From Thiohalophilus thiocyanatoxydans (lineage in GTDB: Bacteria; Pseudomonadota; Gammaproteobacteria; UBA6429; Thiohalophilaceae), in the NCBI RefSeq assembly GCF_004366735.1, contig NZ_SOQX01000007.1, positions 62,001 through 126,000 of the forward strand: DNA of 64,000 nt, written 5' to 3'. Below, in pieces: positions 55,454 through 64,000 of the stretch. The translations under genes and the position numbers were made by a program. How positions within the stretch are numbered: the stretch's first letter is position 1; every line of letters starts with the position of its first letter. The notes beneath the pieces are model-generated. The model saw nothing but the letters and a program-made list of their open reading frames with translations. It searched no databases and had not been told where the DNA came from.

Positions 55454-56482
55454 ACCTCGCTTTACCACATAAGAAGCTGAGTTATCAGACACCTTAATTT
55501 CATCGTCTGACCAACTTAGATTTATTGACTTTGGCAAGGAGATCTCAACTTCTTCAATCCCTTGGATTGCAGGTCGTATATACTTTTCTATAAATACAGA
55601 AATTACATCTCCTGCTTCTTCTTCCATGTGCTGCCACGCAGCCTCACCATGGTAAAACTCACCCCCACAGGAGATATACTTTTCAGAAAGTTCTGTTAAA
55701 CGACTTGAAGGGGTAGGATCAAGCACTAAGAGAACGGGGATAAAACCAGCCGCTTGGCTTTCCTCAGCGAAAGAAAGCTCCTCTCCGAAACGCCCCTGCC
55801 CGCTAGCCGCGATAGTTACTCTTAACTTCAGCTCATAAGTTCGATTATTACTTGGTACCAGACAATCAATCTGCCGACCTTTTTTAGTTGGCGTCCCGTT
55901 TGAATCTAGCCGTTTTACCGGTGAATTTTTCGCTCCAACTGGCTCACCTCCAAGACAGCTAGCCAATAGCGGTTCAAACAAATATCCCGTTTCCTGTGCT
56001 GAACGATTATCTACATCATAAATCCATTTTCGCCATACCATCCAGTTGGCGAGCAAAGCAGATTCGCAACAACCATACTCTAATAAAGATCTGGGACCAA
56101 TCTGATCCATAGTTGGCATCGGTTGCTCAGCTAAAATTCGGCGATATTTGACTCTGCGACGATGAAGTGCGCTTAAATTTTCAATAAACAGCCCAAAATC
56201 ATTATCCTTCTCGAAAGCAGACCTAAGTGTTTTTTCTATTTGATTCGATTCGATATTTATATGAGCTTGCTGATCGAACCAACTTAGAGGTATTTTGTAG
56301 TAATCATTATTAGGAGCAACGACACGGTCAACTCCAATTTCGGTATGACTCCAATCTAAATTATCGATGGCAATCGATATAAGAGAATAAAGCTCGCCGT
56401 CAGATATAACAACCTGTGCATCCCCAGCCCCATGCATCTTACATTTTGTATACAAATTACGAAAAAATGCTGAATTCCTCAT
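55451..56482 (-). CDS. Type II restriction endonuclease (ApaLI-like)
   Basis: 343 aa. PD-(D/E)xK-type core: Asp in KKGRQIDCLVP, then YELKLRVT giving E-x-K, followed by AASGQGRFGEELSF. As I remember it, this resembles the RE_ApaLI family (GTGCAC), but the target cannot be read from sequence. It lies 3 nt after the methyltransferase gene, AT-rich like it, and unlike the GC-rich neighbours, so it was probably acquired. Cuts unmethylated foreign DNA. Confidence 0.72.
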   Translation of the reverse strand: MRNSAFFRNLYTKCKMHGAGDAQVVISDGELYSLISIAIDNLDWSHTEIGVDRVVAPNNDYYKIPLSWFDQQAHINIESNQIEKTLRSAFEKDNDFGLFIENLSALHRRRVKYRRILAEQPMPTMDQIGPRSLLEYGCCESALLANWMVWRKWIYDVDNRSAQETGYLFEPLLASCLGGEPVGAKNSPVKRLDSNGTPTKKGRQIDCLVPSNNRTYELKLRVTIAASGQGRFGEELSFAEESQAAGFIPVLLVLDPTPSSRLTELSEKYISCGGEFYHGEAAWQHMEEEAGDVISVFIEKYIRPAIQGIEEVEISLPKSINLSWSDDEIKVSDNSASYVVKRG

Positions 56483-56485
56483 ACT

Positions 56486-57769
56486 CTATCCAAATAATAA
56501 ATGTTGTTTCTGGTTTTGATTTTCCATGAGATTTAGCAGCAATGATTCCGTTACCTTCAATGCCGGGCTCATCGCTCCTGCTTTAGTTAATAGATATCCT
56601 ATGAGCCTGCCTTCAGTACAAGCTTTTCCAAAAAAACCGAAATCGTCTCGTATATGCTCAGCGAAAATACGAGCAAGCATAGGGGGGATAGCATTGCCTA
56701 TTTGCTGTATCTTTTGGGAGGCAGTACCATAAAAACAAAAGTCATCCGGGAAGGTTTGGATTCTTGCAGCTTCTCTGATCGTTAACGGTCTATCTTCGAC
56801 AGGGTGGATTAACTCTCGAGTTGCCGCACCAGTGATTGTTAGGCTTGGCTCCGTTTTTATTAACCTTTTCAGCCCTGAAGGAGCACCTCCCCGCTTTTCA
56901 GTAGGCGTTCCATCAGCAACGCGCCTATTAGCCCGCTTCTTGAACGACTCATGTTGAAGGTTCTCAGGCAGATCTTTCATTGTCTGACCAGGCTTAAGAG
57001 CCGAGATCCGTTCTAGCTGAAGTCCTTTAACAATTGGGCAATAGTGATCTGTGATTTCAGTGGCCCTCCCCCTCAACAAAAGATCAAACTTATCGCGGAC
57101 AGGCTCGGAAACAGGTTTTACCGATTTGAGATTGGAGGTAGTTGCTCTTGGGAGGGTTTCAATTGCGTGCGAAATAGTAATATCTGAATTTCTGAATATT
57201 TGCCCAGATACCTTTATTGTCGCCTCGGGCAACTTATACTCATGCCCGATCCGATTACCAACAATTAGCACTCTTTTCCTTCTCTGAGGTACCCCATATT
57301 CCTGCGAATATACTTTTTCAATCCTTATAAGATACCCGAGATCTATAAAGGCTTTAGCTGCTTCATAGACGTATTTTCCTTTATTGGAAGTTAGCAGACC
57401 CTCAACATTTTCCATAATAAACCATTTAGGCCTTATAACTTCCAAAGCTTTGACATAGCTTCTTAATAGATGATTCCTTGGATCGTCCCAAAATCTCGTT
57501 CCGGCAGTTGAAAAGCCTTGGCAAGGTGGGCCACCGATTAACATATCAAGATCACCTGGACCAACCCCAATATCTTTCAATATCTGAGTAAAATCTAAGT
57601 TATTAATATCTTCATTACTACAGACTGTATCGGGGAAATTTTTTTTATAAGTTTCGATGGCTGCGTGGTCTTTATCATTCGCATAAAGTATCTCGTATCC
57701 AGCCTGCTTGAATCCGAGAGAGCACCCGCCTGCACCACAAAAAAGGCTAATCGCTGTCGGCTTTTTCAC
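56486..57769 (-). CDS. DNA (cytosine-5) methyltransferase
   Basis: 427 aa. Motif I LFCGAGGCSLGFKQAGYEI, motif IV GGPPCQGFST with the catalytic Cys, motif VI ENVEGLL, motif VIII QRRKRVLIVG, and motif X IGNAIPPMLARIFAEHI. The target-recognition region lies about 205-330. It protects the host from the partner endonuclease downstream. Confidence 0.95.
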   Translation of the reverse strand: MKKPTAISLFCGAGGCSLGFKQAGYEILYANDKDHAAIETYKKNFPDTVCSNEDINNLDFTQILKDIGVGPGDLDMLIGGPPCQGFSTAGTRFWDDPRNHLLRSYVKALEVIRPKWFIMENVEGLLTSNKGKYVYEAAKAFIDLGYLIRIEKVYSQEYGVPQRRKRVLIVGNRIGHEYKLPEATIKVSGQIFRNSDITISHAIETLPRATTSNLKSVKPVSEPVRDKFDLLLRGRATEITDHYCPIVKGLQLERISALKPGQTMKDLPENLQHESFKKRANRRVADGTPTEKRGGAPSGLKRLIKTEPSLTITGAATRELIHPVEDRPLTIREAARIQTFPDDFCFYGTASQKIQQIGNAIPPMLARIFAEHIRDDFGFFGKACTEGRLIGYLLTKAGAMSPALKVTESLLLNLMENQNQKQHLLFG

Positions 57770-57943
57770 TTTTTCATCACCATAAATAACTTCAAAACTG
57801 TTAATAATGCACCAGGAATCGAGCTTTTGGTAGCGCTAACGCATCAATAACCTGCGCACATTGGGAATTCCTGGGACAGCACACCTATTTTACCTTCTGA
57901 ATCAGTTTAGATTGATAATTAGTATACTGAACCCGGATTTCGA

Positions 57944-59842
57944 TCATCGTTCTGCGACTTTCCTTGCGGAAGCAATCATAGATCTATATTTATCCATGAG
58001 GTATGCGATAATTTTTTTACTATATGCAATAGGTGATGTAGCGGCAAAAAAAGAAATGAATACGCCAAGCACCGCCAGCACATTCTTGTTTCCTCCTTGA
58101 ATTTCTATAAGCAGATAAACTACAACCCCATACAATCCAATAATTATTGACACTAACAATATGGCAAGGCACCAAAATAAAATCATGATATTTCTTTGTT
58201 TTTTTATAACCAATGCACTTCTTTCATTCTCCTTTATGGACTGCAGTTCTTTTATAGCCTTTTCACCTTCATAAGCCTTTTTCTCAAGCAAGCTTTTTTC
58301 TCTTATATGTGACTCAATTTCTTTATTTCCTAGAAATGATAAAGCATCATCAATATCAGTCGCAGTTATCTCCTCAGGCGTAGCTGACTTGCTCCTTAGC
58401 TCTTTATGCAAATATTCAGCTTCTTCCGCCGATAATTTTCTTTGATCATATTGCTCCTTGAGTTGATCAAACTTCTCAGAGACTGAACTATTAATATGAG
58501 AAGCCAAAACAACTTGAGCTTTTATAACAACATCAAATGATAACGGGATTTTTGAATCATTCGACAACCCTTTATTTAACTTAAACCAGAGTCTATTTGT
58601 TATAAAATCAATATCAGTTGCATAAGGGATGCTTCCATCGTTTTCTCTTATTTTAGGATGAAATGCTAAATACTGAGTCACACTATTACCAGTCATTAAA
58701 ATATGGCCAATATCTTCAAAAGATCTTTTATTCTCTCCCTTCCTCAACGCATTGATTTTTGTGAATAATTTCAAGGCATTCTTACATTTTTCTTCATCGA
58801 ATTGCCTATTATTTTCCTCCGCTTCTTTCTTTAAACTTTGTATTAACTCACCACCCTCTACAACATATTGGTATTCATCATAAAAATCGTCTCTATTAAC
58901 CTTAAATATACGCTTCTTTTCTAGCAGAGAAAATAATTTTGCCTTCTTAGTTGCTATATCGCTTTTTGTACCACTACCATTTAGAATATTTTGTATCGCA
59001 GTTTTTGATGGATCCGGCCTTACCTTTCCATCAACTATCAACTCACATACATGAAAAATATTATGAACCTCACTTTCACACTCATCAAAATACTCTAATG
59101 ATATCTTTCCATTTTTCTTTTGGTTGACTTCTTTAACTAACCCATAAAACTCACCAAATAAATTTTTATAAAGTTCACCATTATATCCGGCAACGTTGAA
59201 TAAATGTTCTGTATCTAAATATATCGTGATATCTTTTTTCCATGTTCCAATATCAGCTAAATTAGGCGAATACCTTATCCCGTCATATATAACAAGCCCT
59301 TCTCTTATTGCATTTAAATTTTTGGTAAAGTCACTTTGATCTTTGTTAGCAATGATATACGAGCTTATTAGATCTGAGTATCTCTGCCTCGAGCTGTTAT
59401 CTAAAAGATAATCACAAAATTCATTTTCAATATCTTGCTTTTCGACATCAGCAAGGCTTTGATGTAAACGCTTCTCTATAAAATCAACTAATCCTTCTAC
59501 TATTTTTTTCTGGACACCTTTCGCTGAACTTAGCTGTCCTGACAAAGGGTTTGATTTTTTTAGATCTTCGTCTATTACATAATAACCACCATCTTTTTCA
59601 TCTAATACCTTATAATCCCTCTTTAAGCGATTCCTTAGAGTGGTTTTTACCACTGCCTCTGGAATATGGAAACCAAACACATCCTCAAGATACTGTGTTG
59701 CCTCACTCGCATTAAACTCCCATTTCTTTTCTAGCACGAAAACTGCTTTCAACAACTCCGCAATAACATCATATATATCTTTATTGTTATCATAGAGCTC
59801 ACTAAACAATGCTACTGATGCTAATAGTTTGTTGTCGCTCAT
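57944..59842 (-). CDS. Unknown membrane-anchored protein of the island
   Basis: 632 aa from ATG 59842. N-terminal helical region (1-130), then ITIYLDTEHLFNVAG (205-219), which resembles the first strand of PIN-like nucleases (LDTN/LDTE). A helical part follows, then a Glu/Lys-rich coiled coil (about 465-550), two C-terminal TM helices (about 556-580 and 592-612) and a basic tail. The codon use is AT-rich and Lys-rich. No known family is recognised. Beside a restriction-modification pair, a defence role is possible. Confidence 0.7.
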   Translation of the reverse strand: MSDNKLLASVALFSELYDNNKDIYDVIAELLKAVFVLEKKWEFNASEATQYLEDVFGFHIPEAVVKTTLRNRLKRDYKVLDEKDGGYYVIDEDLKKSNPLSGQLSSAKGVQKKIVEGLVDFIEKRLHQSLADVEKQDIENEFCDYLLDNSSRQRYSDLISSYIIANKDQSDFTKNLNAIREGLVIYDGIRYSPNLADIGTWKKDITIYLDTEHLFNVAGYNGELYKNLFGEFYGLVKEVNQKKNGKISLEYFDECESEVHNIFHVCELIVDGKVRPDPSKTAIQNILNGSGTKSDIATKKAKLFSLLEKKRIFKVNRDDFYDEYQYVVEGGELIQSLKKEAEENNRQFDEEKCKNALKLFTKINALRKGENKRSFEDIGHILMTGNSVTQYLAFHPKIRENDGSIPYATDIDFITNRLWFKLNKGLSNDSKIPLSFDVVIKAQVVLASHINSSVSEKFDQLKEQYDQRKLSAEEAEYLHKELRSKSATPEEITATDIDDALSFLGNKEIESHIREKSLLEKKAYEGEKAIKELQSIKENERSALVIKKQRNIMILFWCLAILLVSIIIGLYGVVVYLLIEIQGGNKNVLAVLGVFISFFAATSPIAYSKKIIAYLMDKYRSMIASARKVAER

Positions 59843-59960
59843 AAATAGACCCAATTCTTTTACTTACCCATATTAAATATATTATTAAATGATATAGCTT
59901 TAAAATACCTTAATTTTCAGTGCAATTCGCATAAACATAATCCAACTTAACTATAAATGC

Positions 59961-59987
59961 AGAAAGCAGCCCGTTGGACTGCTTTCT
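59961..59987. terminator. Hairpin at the right edge of the island
   Basis: Arms AGAAAGCAG and CTGCTTTCT with a 9-nt loop, followed on + by CATTATTATTCTT. No + strand gene leads into it; weak terminator. Confidence 0.35.
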
Positions 59988-60020
59988 CATTATTATTCTT
60001 CGCGTCTCACAACTTGCACA

Positions 60021-60128
60021 GTGAGAAGTGCGAGAGCAAGGCATAAACTGTTTTGAGTACCGGAGCTACCATCTGGCGTAGTGAGGAAACTCAAAACAGT
60101 TTATAACGCGGCTAATCGTGCTTCTCAC
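60021..60128. repeat. 108-nt imperfect palindrome
   Basis: Inner perfect 16-bp arms (60043-60058 and 60089-60104, ATAAACTGTTTTGAGT and complement) around a 30-nt loop, plus outer 8-bp arms GTGAGAAG / CTTCTCAC. It ends 9 nt before the nrdJb stop. May act as 3' structure for the nrdJ transcript or be a mobile repeat. Confidence 0.7.
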
Positions 60129-60136
60129 GAAGCAAG

Positions 60137-60850
60137 CTAGCCGCATTTGCTATCGCCGCAATTCAAACACGTCAAACACCCATCCATTTTAATCACGGCC
60201 TTGGTACTGCATTTGCCACACAACTGCGCCCCGGCCGGGAAGTCGCCTTTGGCTTCTTCGGACTCTTCGGCGACTTTCTTGGCGCCTTCGAACTGGGCGC
60301 GTTTTTCCTCGATCAGTTTCTTCTGATGCTCGTCCAGACCCTCGTCTTTGAGCAGGCCGATCATGCGCATGTGGCATTCGATGGCGTCACCGATCTCGGC
60401 GACCAGCGAGGGCATGTATTTACCGCCCTTTTTGAAGTAGCCGCCGCGCGGGTCGAACACCGAGCGCAGCTCTTCGACCAGGAAAGTGACGTCGCCGCCC
60501 TTGCGGAACACGGCGGAGACGATGCGCGTGAGGGCGACGATCCACTGGAAGTGGTCCATGTTCTTGGAATTGATGAAGATCTCGAACGGGCGGCGCAGTT
60601 CGTGATCGGTGCCCTGGTTGAGAATCACGTCGTTGATGGTGATATACAGCGCGTGCTCGGTCAGCGGGGTTTTGATCTTGTAGGTCGAGCCGAGCAGCAT
60701 TTCCGGGCGCTCGAGCTTCTCGTGCATGTGGATGACGTTGTCTTCTGCCTCCGCTTTCTCTTTCAGCGCCGCTTCGGCGGCCTGGTCGTCGGCGTCTTCT
60801 TCCTTGACCACTTCGTAGGCGGCGATTTTGCTGTCGATTTTGATGGCCAT
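60137..60850 (-). CDS. nrdJb: TSCPD-domain subunit of class II ribonucleotide reductase
   Basis: 237 aa. TSCPD-like region (LLGSTYKIKTPLTEHALYIT), FEIFINSKNMDHFQWIVALT, and a C-terminal Cys-rich ribbon (CGKCSTKAVIKMDGCLTCLN). In Pseudomonas the C-terminal part of NrdJ is split off as NrdJb, needed for activity, probably by re-reducing the active site. Downstream of nrdJa on the same strand. Confidence 0.88.
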   Translation of the reverse strand: MAIKIDSKIAAYEVVKEEDADDQAAEAALKEKAEAEDNVIHMHEKLERPEMLLGSTYKIKTPLTEHALYITINDVILNQGTDHELRRPFEIFINSKNMDHFQWIVALTRIVSAVFRKGGDVTFLVEELRSVFDPRGGYFKKGGKYMPSLVAEIGDAIECHMRMIGLLKDEGLDEHQKKLIEEKRAQFEGAKKVAEESEEAKGDFPAGAQLCGKCSTKAVIKMDGCLTCLNCGDSKCG

Positions 60851-60904
60851 GTTGCTGTTCCTCTCGCTTGTTCTTTTATGTTGTTGGGTTTACCAACTCA
60901 CATC

Positions 60905-61050
60905 GGGTTTTTGCCCCTCTCCCTTTATCCCTCTCCCCGGAGGGGAGAGGGAATTTAAAAAGAGAGTTGTCTGTTTTTATCCTCTCTCCCTAACCTTTAT
61001 GCCCTTCAGGGTGCTCTCCCTGGGGGAGAGGGGATGGGATGAGGGTTTGT
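60905..61050. repeat. CCCTCTCCC-type intergenic repeats
   Basis: Dyads CTCCCCGGAGGGGAG (60933-60948) and CTCTCCCTGGGGGAGAG (61014-61030), in a region of CCTCTCCC repeats. Typical of dispersed palindromes in proteobacterial genomes. It separates nrdJa from nrdJb. Confidence 0.6.
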
Positions 61051-61076
61051 TTGCCGGACAACAGTCCGGCCTACCG

Positions 61077-64000
61077 CTAATATTTTCCGTAATAGCCTTC
61101 TTTGAGGGCATCGTACAAGTTGGCGGCATTATGGGTTTCGCCGTCGTATTCGATCTCCTCGTTGCCCTTGGCTTCGATCACGGTGCCGTCGTCCAGGGTG
61201 AAGCGGTAGGTGGTGTTTTCCAGATCCTTGTCCTTGACCAGCACGCCCTGGAACGCCTCGGGGTTGAAGCGGAAGGTGGTGCAGCCCTTGAGCCCCTGGT
61301 GATAGGCGTAGGTGTAGATGTCCTTGAAGTCCTCGAAGGCGTACTCGGTAGGCACATTCGCGGTCTTGGAGATGGACGAGTCCACCCACTTCTGCGAGGC
61401 GGCCTGGATGTCGACATGCTCCTTGGGCGAGATGTCTTCGGCGGTGATGAAGTAGTCGGGCAGTTTGGCTTCTTCCTCCTCGCTGTAGGGCATCGCCTTC
61501 TGGTTGACCAGCTCGCGGTAGGCCAGCAGTTCGAAGGAGAAGACGTCGACTTTCTCCTTGGACTTGCGCCCCTCGCGGATCACGTTGCGCGCATAGTGAT
61601 GGGCGAACGACGGCTCGATGCCGTTACTGGCGTTGTTGGCCAGCGACAGGGAGATGGTGCCGGTCGGGGCGATGGAGCTGTGATGGGTGAAGCGCACGCC
61701 CTTCTCGGCGATCTGCTCGACCAGTTCCGGATCCACCTCGGCCACCTTCTGCATATAGCGGCTGTACTTGGCCTGCAGCACCTTGCCCTTGAGCTTCTGG
61801 CCGACCTTGATGCCGTCCTTTTTCATCTCCGGGCGCCAGCGCAGCATGTCGGCGGTGACCTTGAATTCCTGCTCCATGATCGGCGCCGGGCCTTTTTCCT
61901 CGGCCAGGGCCAGGCCGGTGCGCCAGCCTTCCAGCGCCAGCTCGCGGCTGACCTTCTCGGTGAATTCCACCGACTCGCCGCTGCCGTACTTCATGCGCAG
62001 CATGGTCAGCGTGGAGCCCAGCCCCAGAAAGCCCATGCCGTGACGACGCTTGCTCAGGATCTCCTTGCGCTGACCTTCCAGCGGCAGGCCGTTGATCTCG
62101 ACCACATTATCCAGCATGCGGGTAAAGATGCTGACCACCTTTTGATATTCCTCCCAGTCGAAGCTCGCCTCGGGAGTGAAGGGGTTGCGCACGAACTTGG
62201 TCAGGTTGATCGAACCCAGCAGGCAGGAGCCGTAGGGCGGTAATGGCTGCTCCCCGCATTGCCCTGTCACCAGCCCGTTGAAGATCACGGTGTTGTGATC
62301 CTGCTGGGTGGTATCAAAGACGGCTTCACGTCCCACGTAGTCAATCGATTCAACAGTGGAGGTAAACTTCTGGCTCTTGTAGAGCGGACGTTCGGCCGCC
62401 CATTCGCGATAACGATCGTTCTTGTAATCGAGCAGGAAGCCGATCTCGTCCATGAACTGTTCGCGGGACTCACCGTCGATAATCAGTTCATGATCGGCCT
62501 GACAGTTGTATTCCTTGCTGCCCCCATGGCCGTCCGGCAGCGACCGTTTGCCGGCATCACGGCGTTTGTGGATACGGCAGAAGACACCGAAGTTGGACAG
62601 CAGCATCTGCACTTCCTGCAACAGCTTCCTGTGGCTGGAAGCCAGGCGAATGGAACAGCTCTGGCTCTTGCCGGAGATATTGACCGTCCCGTCGGCCTGG
62701 AACAGGGCGCGCAGATAGCCCCTGACGCATTCTTCGGACCCGCGCCAGACGACTTCCGGCACCTGCAGCTTGGTCTGTTTGGTGAAGCCGTAATGTTCGA
62801 GTACCCGCGCCAGGATCACGGAGCGGACAAACACATGATTGCGATCCGGCACTGCAACCGGTGACACATGATAGGCACGCGGCGTCATGGCCACATCGCC
62901 GATCAGCGAGTTGACATAATTAACAATAGCCGGGGCCAGAACTCGATCTTCACCCCAGAAATTGACAATCGCGGCTTCCTTGCCACCACCGCGATTGGTG
63001 AAGTGGCCGTCACCGGCGATCAGCCCCAGCAACATGCCCAGTTCTTTGGAACCTTCATCGCCAAACTGACCCTTGCCGGACTGCACCAGCAGGCTGTCGC
63101 CCTGCTGGAGTTCGCTCAGCGGAATCTTGCCCCGACCGGTATAAAAGTCGTGCCACTCGGTCGCCTTGATTTCATAACCTTCCTTGGTGGTCACGCGGTA
63201 AACATCGGCTTCGCCGGCGGTCATAAAGGCCGGTACGGCTGATCTTGCCTCGGTCCCTCTGCCGTCCTGGCCCAGCGCGCGGGTATCCACAGTGGTTTGC
63301 AGCTCGGCACCGGACTTGTACAGCTCGCCGATTTCGACCATGCCGTACTGGGTATGCAGACGGGTATCGGCCGTGACACACGGATTGGTCGCGCGAATGT
63401 TTTCGCAGTACCAGTTGTTGTTCTGCTCGTTGACTCTATCTATAAGAATGAACCCCGGCTCGGCGAAGTCGTAGGTGGAGTTCATGATCATGTTCCACAG
63501 GTGTTTGGCCTTGATGGTCTTGTACACCTTGCAGGCCACCAGTCCTTCCTTGTTGGTGAAGTACTTATCCTTCACCGGCCAGTCGCGCCAGATGATCTGC
63601 TCGCTGTCCTTGAGATCGAGGCCGTCTTCGTCGATCTCTTTTTCGGTCAGCGGGAAGGCCAGTTGCCACCAGCCGTCGCTCTCCACCGCCTGCATGAACT
63701 CGTCGGTGATCAGCAGGGAAAGATTGAACTGGCGCAGGCGGGCGTTTTCGCGCTTGGCGCGAATAAAGTCCATCACGTCCGGATGACCGACCTCGAAGGT
63801 CGCCATCTGCGCGCCGCGGCGTCCGCCGGCGGAGGAGACGGTGAAGCACATCTTGTCGTAGATATCCATGAACGACAGCGGCCCGGAGGTATAGGCGCCG
63901 GCGCCGGAGACATACGCGCCTTTGGGACGCAGGGTGGAAAAGTCATAACCGATACCTGAACCCGACTTCAGAGTCAGCCCTGCTTCATGCACCTTGTTTA
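61077..64000 (-). CDS. nrdJa: Adenosylcobalamin-dependent ribonucleotide reductase, large subunit (5' truncated, with intein)
   Basis: Reduces ribonucleoside di- or triphosphates with B12 as radical source, so it works with or without O2. The frame runs off the end of the window; visible N-terminal part begins NKVHEAGLTLKSGSGIGYDF. The finger loop NPCGEQPLPPYGSCLLGSIN (N-x-C-x-E) is broken by a 374-aa intein right before the thiyl-radical Cys. C-terminal part has PTGTISLSLANNASNGIEPS, substrate phosphate binding. Functional only after splicing. Confidence 0.95.
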   Translation of the reverse strand, partial: NKVHEAGLTLKSGSGIGYDFSTLRPKGAYVSGAGAYTSGPLSFMDIYDKMCFTVSSAGGRRGAQMATFEVGHPDVMDFIRAKRENARLRQFNLSLLITDEFMQAVESDGWWQLAFPLTEKEIDEDGLDLKDSEQIIWRDWPVKDKYFTNKEGLVACKVYKTIKAKHLWNMIMNSTYDFAEPGFILIDRVNEQNNNWYCENIRATNPCVTADTRLHTQYGMVEIGELYKSGAELQTTVDTRALGQDGRGTEARSAVPAFMTAGEADVYRVTTKEGYEIKATEWHDFYTGRGKIPLSELQQGDSLLVQSGKGQFGDEGSKELGMLLGLIAGDGHFTNRGGGKEAAIVNFWGEDRVLAPAIVNYVNSLIGDVAMTPRAYHVSPVAVPDRNHVFVRSVILARVLEHYGFTKQTKLQVPEVVWRGSEECVRGYLRALFQADGTVNISGKSQSCSIRLASSHRKLLQEVQMLLSNFGVFCRIHKRRDAGKRSLPDGHGGSKEYNCQADHELIIDGESREQFMDEIGFLLDYKNDRYREWAAERPLYKSQKFTSTVESIDYVGREAVFDTTQQDHNTVIFNGLVTGQCGEQPLPPYGSCLLGSINLTKFVRNPFTPEASFDWEEYQKVVSIFTRMLDNVVEINGLPLEGQRKEILSKRRHGMGFLGLGSTLTMLRMKYGSGESVEFTEKVSRELALEGWRTGLALAEEKGPAPIMEQEFKVTADMLRWRPEMKKDGIKVGQKLKGKVLQAKYSRYMQKVAEVDPELVEQIAEKGVRFTHHSSIAPTGTISLSLANNASNGIEPSFAHHYARNVIREGRKSKEKVDVFSFELLAYRELVNQKAMPYSEEEEAKLPDYFITAEDISPKEHVDIQAASQKWVDSSISKTANVPTEYAFEDFKDIYTYAYHQGLKGCTTFRFNPEAFQGVLVKDKDLENTTYRFTLDDGTVIEAKGNEEIEYDGETHNAANLYDALKEGYYGKY
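62259..63380 (-). mobile_element. Intein with LAGLIDADG endonuclease in nrdJa
   Basis: 374 aa, starting CVTADTRLHTQYGM (Cys1) and ending IFNGLVTGQ before the extein Cys. Block B is seen in IKATEWHDF (TxxH). Two LAGLIDADG motifs: LGLIAGDGHF and LRALFQADGTV. The last residues are Gly-Gln, not the usual His-Asn; Gln at the end is known from some ribonucleotide-reductase inteins. The homing endonuclease looks intact. Confidence 0.95.

Noticed and set aside
60828-62243. 471-aa open frame on + opposite nrdJa
   Set aside because: Val/Leu/Gly-rich mirror of the NrdJ gene, starting inside an intergenic repeat.

Overview
The window reads as chromosome of a GC-rich gammaproteobacterium that fixes CO2. 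The evidence is the gammaproteobacterial order dusB-fis-purH-purD, a proteobacterial-type phosphoribulokinase right after it, and many families typical of the Chromatiales/Ectothiorhodospiraceae (FIST, PilZ, YcgN, YajQ, a DsrC-like protein, a split B12-dependent ribonucleotide reductase). No tRNA, rRNA, CRISPR array, transposase or prophage module was seen.

Layout. 1-7 kb: DUF3426 protein, dusB-fis, purH-purD and phosphoribulokinase, all on +. 7-10 kb: FIST sensor, aldo/keto reductase and HIT protein, with a long palindromic element on each side of the last two. 10-16 kb: cyclic-nucleotide/rhodanese protein, SH3 protein, Rieske ferredoxin, Lys-rich HU-like protein, CBS protein, YfaZ-like porin and a frameshifted cyclic-nucleotide protein. 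16-28 kb: rhomboid protease, B-box/TPR membrane protein, yajQ, ycgN, four PilZ genes around a DksA-like gene, heme-binding GlcG/HbpS-like protein, phospholipase A, patatin and a DUF2189 protein. 28-33 kb: cysteine-free DsrC-like protein divergent from a CuA/heme-copper operon matching the norSY-senC-orf1 (sNOR) arrangement, then a diguanylate cyclase.

33-39 kb holds the most unusual system. A six-gene minus-strand operon encodes a 384-aa receiver-like protein, a conservon-type small GTPase, an ABC-ATPase/tyrosine-phosphatase fusion, a roadblock-like protein, a truncated globin with a zinc ribbon, and a roadblock protein. A class I cyclic-di-GMP riboswitch (GEMM-I) lies at the 5' end of its predicted mRNA, just behind a sigma70-like promoter and two 25-nt direct repeats. 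A further roadblock gene lies upstream. The window thus links heme/NO chemistry (sNOR, two globins, a small NorB-like protein) with c-di-GMP signalling (GGDEF, PilZ, YajQ, riboswitch).

39-54 kb: small HCO-like membrane protein, MerR regulator with a palindromic operator, trpB2, DUF2459 protein, single-domain globin, PsiE proteins, katG with an OxyR-type site, GST, cobalamin-binding-type protein, DsbA-type protein and an APC permease. 53.7-55.45 kb is a mosaic of segmental duplications of flanking genes that abuts an AT-rich island (55.45-59.85 kb) with a type II restriction-modification pair and a 632-aa unknown membrane-anchored protein. The window ends in the split class II ribonucleotide reductase: nrdJb, then the 3' part of nrdJa, interrupted by an intein at the catalytic cysteine. 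Short repeat families are scattered through the intergenic spaces.
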